A stretch of 31,526 bases of DNA. Origin: Coemansia sp. RSA 922. Lineage: Eukaryota > Kickxellomycota > Kickxellomycetes > Kickxellales > Kickxellaceae. This document shows positions 26,357-31,526 of the stretch, one piece after another. The notes below the pieces were generated by a model. That model had not been told where the DNA came from. It saw only the letters and a list, made by a program, of their open reading frames with translations, and did no database searches. The stretch covers positions 1 to 31,526 of the forward strand of contig JANBQS010000137.1 of NCBI GenBank assembly GCA_027577415.1, in the 5' to 3' direction. Made by a program: the position numbers and the translations under genes. How positions within the stretch are numbered: the stretch's first letter is position 1; every line of letters begins with the position of its first letter.

Positions 26357-26719
26357 ATGGCTGAAACCAACCAAGGAATATATGGTTCCAATAACTTCAA
26401 CACGTATAGTTCATTGGAGGAGGCACTTATTGACCTACATAGTTATTCTCGAGACGAAACCGACGAAACCGACAACACTAAAGTTCTTAAACTGAATGAT
26501 TTTACTGCGCTTGAGTTTGAGTGTCTATACGAATATAAATTGACCAAAAAAGGCGGATTAGAAAAAGAGTTTTTTGCCTTAGGGGTGACAGACGATGGAT
26601 GGCAGATATGTTGGAGTTCTGATAAATCTGGAATGAAACCTCCAGTTGACCGTGATTTGGAAACTCCTGCATGGTTGAATATTCTCAAGGAAAATTTGCT
26701 GAAGCTTTCCGTAGCATAG
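26357..26719 (+). CDS. Family 2 small protein, member 3
   Basis: The ATG at 26357 opens a 120-residue frame. The N-terminal third is close to member 1 both as protein (N-T-Y-x-S-L-x-E-A-L-x-D-L) and as DNA (about 85% over some 50 bp from caacacgtata). Similarity falls off toward the C-terminus, leaving L-T-K, a Trp in the strand W-Q-I-C-W-S-S, and V-D-x-D-L-x-x-P-x-W-L. A 9-bp tandem duplication (gacgaaacc twice, about 26454-26471) adds an extra D-E-T. No signal peptide or membrane helix. The 3' flank matches member 1 (accaatttctggtctatgct). Unknown function. Confidence 0.8.
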   Translation: MAETNQGIYGSNNFNTYSSLEEALIDLHSYSRDETDETDNTKVLKLNDFTALEFECLYEYKLTKKGGLEKEFFALGVTDDGWQICWSSDKSGMKPPVDRDLETPAWLNILKENLLKLSVA

Positions 26720-27282
26720 TAAGTCACTTTTGCATAGACGATAGTTTACCAATTTCTGGTCTATGCTTTAGTGTCCGAGTCGTCTTCCATCCTGTCACAG
26801 AATAAGGAGTCAGGGAAGGTGTTTGTCCCAATTTACTTGATAACGTTCCAGCATGATCCCCTCATCTGTATTTAAGAGCAGGTGATCAGACATAGTACTC
26901 TCGCATCTGTGCTCGCACCAGCAGACCAAAATCATTCTTTAAGTGGCCACTTTTTTTTAAACATAAAACTTTTTTTAAATATATCTTATTAGATTAGAAG
27001 TTTTTTGAGCCGAGGTCAGCATGTTCGAAAAGCCCCCGGCCATGGAGACCAAAGCAACAGTATGAATAATGCTAATTGATACCAAACTTTTGTTATCCCA
27101 ACATCAAAACACTTCGTAAATATATCTTTGGGCGTAGATGAACTAAAGCAATAAACAACACATAGATGAGCCATCCAATGGCAAAGGTTTACTGGTTTTG
27201 AAGGGGGGTGACTGTATATGTTATTTCTTTACTAACAACAACAAAAAAATCTAGAAGAAAAAAAGTAATGAACTATTCGAAG
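26720..27282. other. Intergenic region after the accessory island
   Basis: It starts with the 3' flank of family 2 member 3, similar to that of member 1 for about 180 bp, followed by AT-rich DNA with T- and A-runs. No gene is supported. Confidence 0.55.
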
Positions 27283-27361
27283 TTACCTAGAGACTGGCTT
27301 TACCTGCCTGTCTTCACTCTCTTGTAATTTCACCATTTGTTTCATAGAATCCACACTCGAT
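27283..27361 (-). other. Possible alternative last exon of the large coiled-coil/HAT gene
   Basis: On the - strand a T-rich tract ends in ttgttgtag at 27362, a good 3' splice site. The following frame reads S-S-V-D-S-M-K-Q-M-V-K-L-Q-E-S-E-D-R-Q and stops at 27283. The annotated end of the large gene upstream reads cattcag then gtaata, a good 5' splice site (intron would start at 27813). Joining them keeps the frame and adds about 25 charged residues. The 452-bp intron would be long for such a gene, so this is only a candidate. Confidence 0.3.
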
Positions 27362-27809
27362 CTACAACAAAATAAAAACACATCACACAACGAATAATGC
27401 ATGCCACTTTGCGCCAATAAAAGGCACAGTGCAATACACGCAAAAATGGGGGTTAGTTGCATACTTCGCAGCAAAAATAAGGTTATTCGCGGCGTCTATA
27501 CTAGAGCATATCAGGGTTATACTTTACATTTCAGATATCAGCGGATCCGAGGCATTGTGTCGTTGAATATGCTGAAACAAGCCGCGCATACTGAATGTTG
27601 CCTTGCCCGCCGTACTTGCGTGAACGATAAGCCTACATGGTAGAATAAAAGAGGGTGGGTGGGGCCGGAGGGAAATCAGACAAAAAGAAAAAAGGTAGAA
27701 AGGCCACAAGCGGTACAAAAAACATAATAGGCACATCCGAACATGAAGGGAGTTTTGAGCACACACAGTCATTCACGGTAGACATTTGCTTTGGACTACT
27801 TTGTCAATA

Positions 27810-30800
27810 TTACCTGAATGCCAGCTCTGTATTCGTATAGCCGACATGCGTGAGATATGCCGATATCGCCTCGAGCGTACTAGCCGATGCTGACCGTAAC
27901 ACAGAACCGAGCACATTGTTGATAGGCGTAAAGTCAGTCGCAGGCGAGTGCAGTGCGTCCGAATCAGTGTCGTATCCTAGATCGCGGTGCACCCGTACGA
28001 TATCTTTCATAGTGAGCGACCGCATAACCATGGTTACTTGCAAAATAGCCGTCCACATTTGTATGCGTGCGCCAAACTCGCCAGTAATATAGTGTTTCAG
28101 CCCGTATTCCAGCCACAACAGGGCAGACTCCACGGCCTGTATGTCCACAGACCGAGTATCCGAACTAAAACGTGCTGTCAGAAGCTCGACAATCGCAATG
28201 TTGATCCAGAGACCTGAGCACTGAAGCAAGGGACGGCGGCCAGCGACATCCTTTTTCGAGTGATTGACTAGGCCCAGAGCAAGTGTTTCCCTAGATGTCG
28301 GCTGTACAGGACCCTCATAACCAAGTATCAGGTAGTAGAGTGTCCGGCAATCCGAAATCCGTCGGTGCAAGCGCTTCAGCACGCTTTTGGTATCGTTGAC
28401 AACGGGGGCATGCCAGTGAATAGCCTGTGCTGTGCCAGGCGCCACTTTCAGGCCCTTGGCGACTACAAGTGCGTGCTCGCGTAAAAGATGGACGACCCGC
28501 TCGCACGACGTGTAGCTGTTGCGGTCTAATTCGCATTTGGGCATGATCTGAGTTGACAGCAGGAACTTGTCGAGACCGTGGCTGGCAGCTTCGGCAAGTA
28601 AGCCCCGTGGCTCGATGTTATCCAAGTGGTTTCTGGATACGCGATACAAGATACCCTCGAAGCTGTTGCACAGAGTAGGACTCCCCGCTGGAAGGCACCG
28701 TTCCAGTTGTGCCAAAGTCAGGTTGACCGATGCATCGCATATTTTCCTCGAGTGAGCAAGTACCAGATTTGGAGGCTTTGCAGGTCCGGCCAAGTCGTGA
28801 GAATGCAGGAGAGCGATAAGCGCGGCGAAGAACTTGCTAATGACGTCGACGAATTGCTGCTTCAGAGTGCCATCTCGGTTAGAGGCGACAGGAAGCAAGT
28901 CCACGATCATTTTCGGCGAAAGATAATGCGCCGTAGTCGGGTGCCCCGGGCTAGTGCTCATAGTTGCCTGAATATGCAACAACACGCTTTGCGGGATAAA
29001 CGAGCCAGTGACAAAGCAGCTCAAGAATACTTGCCCCACGTACATGAAATGGTGCGGCAATAGCAAACGAGTAAGGGCCAGTTCGTCGCCATTCCGGTAG
29101 GCTCCGCCTTGCAAACTGCTGTTCTCGGTGGTTCCCGATATCTGCGTGTACAGCATCATAGGAGTTTTGGCCCAAAGGCAGGCACTCATTCGCGAGATTA
29201 GCTGCGACTTTAGTACCGCCGGTTTTACTGCCACGCCTGTCTGTGCAGATAACGTGAGTTGCAGCTCGAGAAGGGCCCACAAGCCTTCCCAGAAGCAGAG
29301 GATTAGTTTGGCCAGCGACGCAGAGATATGTTCGGCTGGCGGCGATTGCTGCTGGTCGACATGGCCCCTCACCGCGGATAAAGTCAACGAAGACAGGCGA
29401 GCCTGCCAGACAGCGCAGTCGCCAAGCGAATTGACGTTGTGAGTGATATTCCAGTTGCACCAGTGCATGAACCGCTGCCAGAGACAGGTGCTGTGTGGGT
29501 TGAATTTTGTCGCGTCGTGGAACGCCGCCATGACCTCTTGGGCTGCCACGGGCTGGCGAGAAAACAGCTCCAAGCACAGATCCCAGAGCTTCTCGGACTT
29601 GGGGTACAGCTGCAGGGACTGCTTGAGATACACGAGTGCATTGCCCAAGCTCTTGTTTGCCGTGGAGTGGAGATAACTCAAGACGTGGGTTTCGTTTATG
29701 TGGTTGCCAGTGACTGGGCACCCATGCCACAGCAGACGCAGCGCACGGCGATAGCGCACATCGGGTCCATCGACTGTACTCGTGGCTTCCGTCTCGCTCT
29801 CGCCAGCATCGTCTCCAGAGACCTGGCCCGCCTCGTCCCCGCGGGGTTTATAACTTTCAGCAGCACCAATATAGAGCTCAGATTCGTCGTCGTCGTCATC
29901 ACTTGTGGATCCAGGGATTCTAGACTGGCCATCGTCAGCGGGGTTGATGTCAAAGTACCTGCGAGGCGGGGCTGCAACGGGTTGACGCTGCTGTTGGCGC
30001 TGCTCAAGCCGCGCTGCTAGTGCTGAGTACGACATGCGAGCAACGTCGCGGTTGAGGATAGGCACGAATCCAGCTACTTCGGCTACAAATCGCTTCAAAT
30101 TCGATATGTCGTTGATCTGAAGTACCTCGTTTTCCACGCCGCCCGCAAATCGGTTAAACGGACCTAAGGACTTGGGTTTGGCGTCGATCCTAAGGGCTCG
30201 CGTCAGGGCAGAAGAGTTCGATACCTGCAGCTTTGGGATCATGCGCTTATATCCCGCTACCACGGGCAATAAGGCTCTGGCAATGACTTCATTGGGCGCC
30301 GTGCCATCAGGGGCCTTCTCGATCTGCTCCAACGCACGTACAATGTCGGCATGGAATTGGGTAGCCATACGCGAGTTAGATTCCGGCCACGACCTTACCA
30401 ATCCATATAGGTTAGCCGACGACACTTGCGACAAGTCAACCGAATCGTCTACCAAGGTTGGTTCGCTGAGACTAGATTCGGACGAGTGAACTGCAAAGGA
30501 GATACCGGCGCTAGCTGTAGTACCGAACGGCGATTCGTATGGAACATACGCAGGTGCTACCACGGAGCCAACAGCGGCGGGCTGGTTAGCGACAGGCTGA
30601 GCATCGGTTGGTTCACTAGAAGTAATCCCTGAGAGCAAGCCTTCGCCGAGACCAGTAACGCACTGCATGCCGACGTCATCAACAATAAGTAGTTGCTGGA
30701 TGATACATTCGTCAGCGGGCATGCGTAGCAAGTTTCGCCACTTTAGAGCAGCCTGCTCACCGTGCGTAGCGGCCGAGCGCTTAGCCAAAGCCAATAACGA

Positions 30801-31526
30801 TGTAATAGACGTTGTCGACGACGGCCAAGTGGCGCTCGATGGCGTGCTTGCCAAAGACGCAGAGCCTAGGTCGGCCCTTGGTCGTTTGGTACCCGGCGAT
30901 ACTAGCTCGCCGGATTCGGGTCCCTTGCGCTTCTCGGCCAAATGAGTCAGCTTTTGCGACATCGATGCCTGCTCTTGCTTCATCGCCACGAGCTTGGCCC
31001 GGAGCGCCCCGAGTTCACGCTGAGAACGAGGTGGAGCGCTGAGCGGAAGACTCTGAGCAGGTAGGCTGGCAGGCACAATCGCCATTTTAGACGCTTTCAG
31101 GGCGAGGTCGTTGTCAGAGGCAGTGGCCTCGGCCGACGTGTCGGCGGCTCGGAACATCAAGTCCATAAACTGGTGAACTGCCGTGATGTCGTTGCGCAGG
31201 CTTGCAGCTCGCGAACCAGTGGACATGGCAGAGGGAGCCTTGCCCGAGGGGGTCTTTGGGTCTATCATCGTACGGTACCCGCGGTTGGCGGCCTGACTAT
31301 AGGAGAGGATCCCAAGCTCCATGTCAACCAAGCCCAACTCTGCCTGCAGCTCGAGGATGCGCTTGGTAACATTTCCCTTTTGCTCTTCCAGCTTGGCCTG
31401 CCTGGCCAACAGCCGCTCGTCTGTTTGACGCGCCGTCAGCCTGAGCTTTTCCGAGTCCTTTTGGGTAATTGCGCTGGTGCCGCGCATAATGGAGCGAAGT
31501 TCCGAGTTTTTCGAATGGATAGCGCC
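27810..31526 (-). CDS. Large coiled-coil and HAT/TPR-repeat protein, possibly ZFC3H1/Red1-like (5' partial)
   Basis: The frame is open through the right edge, so the N-terminus is missing; an ATG at 31485-31487 exists but coding-like sequence continues before it. The visible 1239 codons begin with a long charged coiled coil (about 31300-31480), a second one near 30915-31030, then Ser/Ala/Pro-rich low complexity and an acidic stretch. Around 29430-29760 are helical pairs typical of HAT/TPR repeats (A-L-V-Y-L-K-Q-S-L, P-K-S-E-K-L-W-D-L-C-L-E-L-F, then N-P-H-S-T-C-L-W-Q-R-F). The rest is alpha-helical. Coiled coil followed by HAT-like repeats is the layout of ZFC3H1/Red1 proteins, which bring the nuclear exosome to RNAs. 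The diagnostic zinc finger is not intact, though a related-looking segment (P-F-x-x-x-x-G-G-V-x-N, about 30105-30164) sits where it might be expected. CDS certain, identity tentative. Confidence 0.85.
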   Translation of the reverse strand, partial: GAIHSKNSELRSIMRGTSAITQKDSEKLRLTARQTDERLLARQAKLEEQKGNVTKRILELQAELGLVDMELGILSYSQAANRGYRTMIDPKTPSGKAPSAMSTGSRAASLRNDITAVHQFMDLMFRAADTSAEATASDNDLALKASKMAIVPASLPAQSLPLSAPPRSQRELGALRAKLVAMKQEQASMSQKLTHLAEKRKGPESGELVSPGTKRPRADLGSASLASTPSSATWPSSTTSITSLLALAKRSAATHGEQAALKWRNLLRMPADECIIQQLLIVDDVGMQCVTGLGEGLLSGITSSEPTDAQPVANQPAAVGSVVAPAYVPYESPFGTTASAGISFAVHSSESSLSEPTLVDDSVDLSQVSSANLYGLVRSWPESNSRMATQFHADIVRALEQIEKAPDGTAPNEVIARALLPVVAGYKRMIPKLQVSNSSALTRALRIDAKPKSLGPFNRFAGGVENEVLQINDISNLKRFVAEVAGFVPILNRDVARMSYSALAARLEQRQQQRQPVAAPPRRYFDINPADDGQSRIPGSTSDDDDDESELYIGAAESYKPRGDEAGQVSGDDAGESETEATSTVDGPDVRYRRALRLLWHGCPVTGNHINETHVLSYLHSTANKSLGNALVYLKQSLQLYPKSEKLWDLCLELFSRQPVAAQEVMAAFHDATKFNPHSTCLWQRFMHWCNWNITHNVNSLGDCAVWQARLSSLTLSAVRGHVDQQQSPPAEHISASLAKLILCFWEGLWALLELQLTLSAQTGVAVKPAVLKSQLISRMSACLWAKTPMMLYTQISGTTENSSLQGGAYRNGDELALTRLLLPHHFMYVGQVFLSCFVTGSFIPQSVLLHIQATMSTSPGHPTTAHYLSPKMIVDLLPVASNRDGTLKQQFVDVISKFFAALIALLHSHDLAGPAKPPNLVLAHSRKICDASVNLTLAQLERCLPAGSPTLCNSFEGILYRVSRNHLDNIEPRGLLAEAASHGLDKFLLSTQIMPKCELDRNSYTSCERVVHLLREHALVVAKGLKVAPGTAQAIHWHAPVVNDTKSVLKRLHRRISDCRTLYYLILGYEGPVQPTSRETLALGLVNHSKKDVAGRRPLLQCSGLWINIAIVELLTARFSSDTRSVDIQAVESALLWLEYGLKHYITGEFGARIQMWTAILQVTMVMRSLTMKDIVRVHRDLGYDTDSDALHSPATDFTPINNVLGSVLRSASASTLEAISAYLTHVGYTNTELAFR

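Noticed and set aside
15402..27800. tRNA, 5S rRNA, CRISPR or bacterial insertion sequences in the gene-poor part
   Set aside because: I looked for A/B box pairs, cloverleaf stems and regular spaced repeats on both strands and found none. A gttcgaattgt string near 17420 lacks the other tRNA parts.

Overview
The window looks like nuclear DNA of a filamentous fungus. It carries a secreted GH18 chitinase with a CBM19-like chitin-binding tail, nuclear genes for mitochondrial proteins (bS16m, isoleucyl-tRNA synthetase), a Cid1-type nucleotidyltransferase, an F-box-like protein and a mariner element. Genes are long, mostly single-exon and monocistronic, with TATA boxes and no bacterial operon signals. 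The style resembles an early-diverging lineage such as Kickxellomycotina (Coemansia relatives); that placement is my inference, not a search result. Several genes lie open to the window edges, so this is an internal piece of a contig.

Layout. 1-3843 (+): the 3' part of a giant acidic repeat protein. 3944-5476 (-): chitinase, convergent with it. 6120-6434 (-): mitochondrial ribosomal protein bS16m. 7019-8902 (+): membrane-anchored F-box-like protein. 9085-11565 (-): Cid1-like poly(A)/poly(U) polymerase. 12408-15401 (-): mitochondrial IleRS. 15402-17963: a long gene-poor stretch with only weak small ORFs. 17964-26719: an accessory island. 27810 to the right edge (-): a large coiled-coil/HAT-type protein, possibly related to ZFC3H1/Red1, with its N-terminus outside the window.

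The accessory island is the notable part. It holds two unrelated families of small (107-133 aa), intronless, non-secreted proteins of unknown function. Family 1 has two members on the - strand (17964-18365 and 20880-21251), separated by a 1.28 kb mariner element with recognisable terminal inverted repeats and one in-frame stop. Family 2 has three members on the + strand (22997-23368, 24556-24879, 26357-26719). In both families the promoter and 5' leader are far better conserved than the coding sequence. In family 1 about 113 bp of upstream DNA is about 95% identical while the proteins are about 32% identical. In family 2 two adjacent copies share promoter and leader but have coding regions I cannot align as DNA. 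All five genes have a TATA box 101-108 bp before the ATG. One family 1 member ends in a farnesylation-type CaaX box (CSIM); the other has lost both that cysteine and that stop codon by point changes. This pattern, constant expression cassette with variable product, is the best candidate for an undescribed system here. It suggests a rapidly diversifying, co-regulated locus. The sequence alone does not show what the proteins do.
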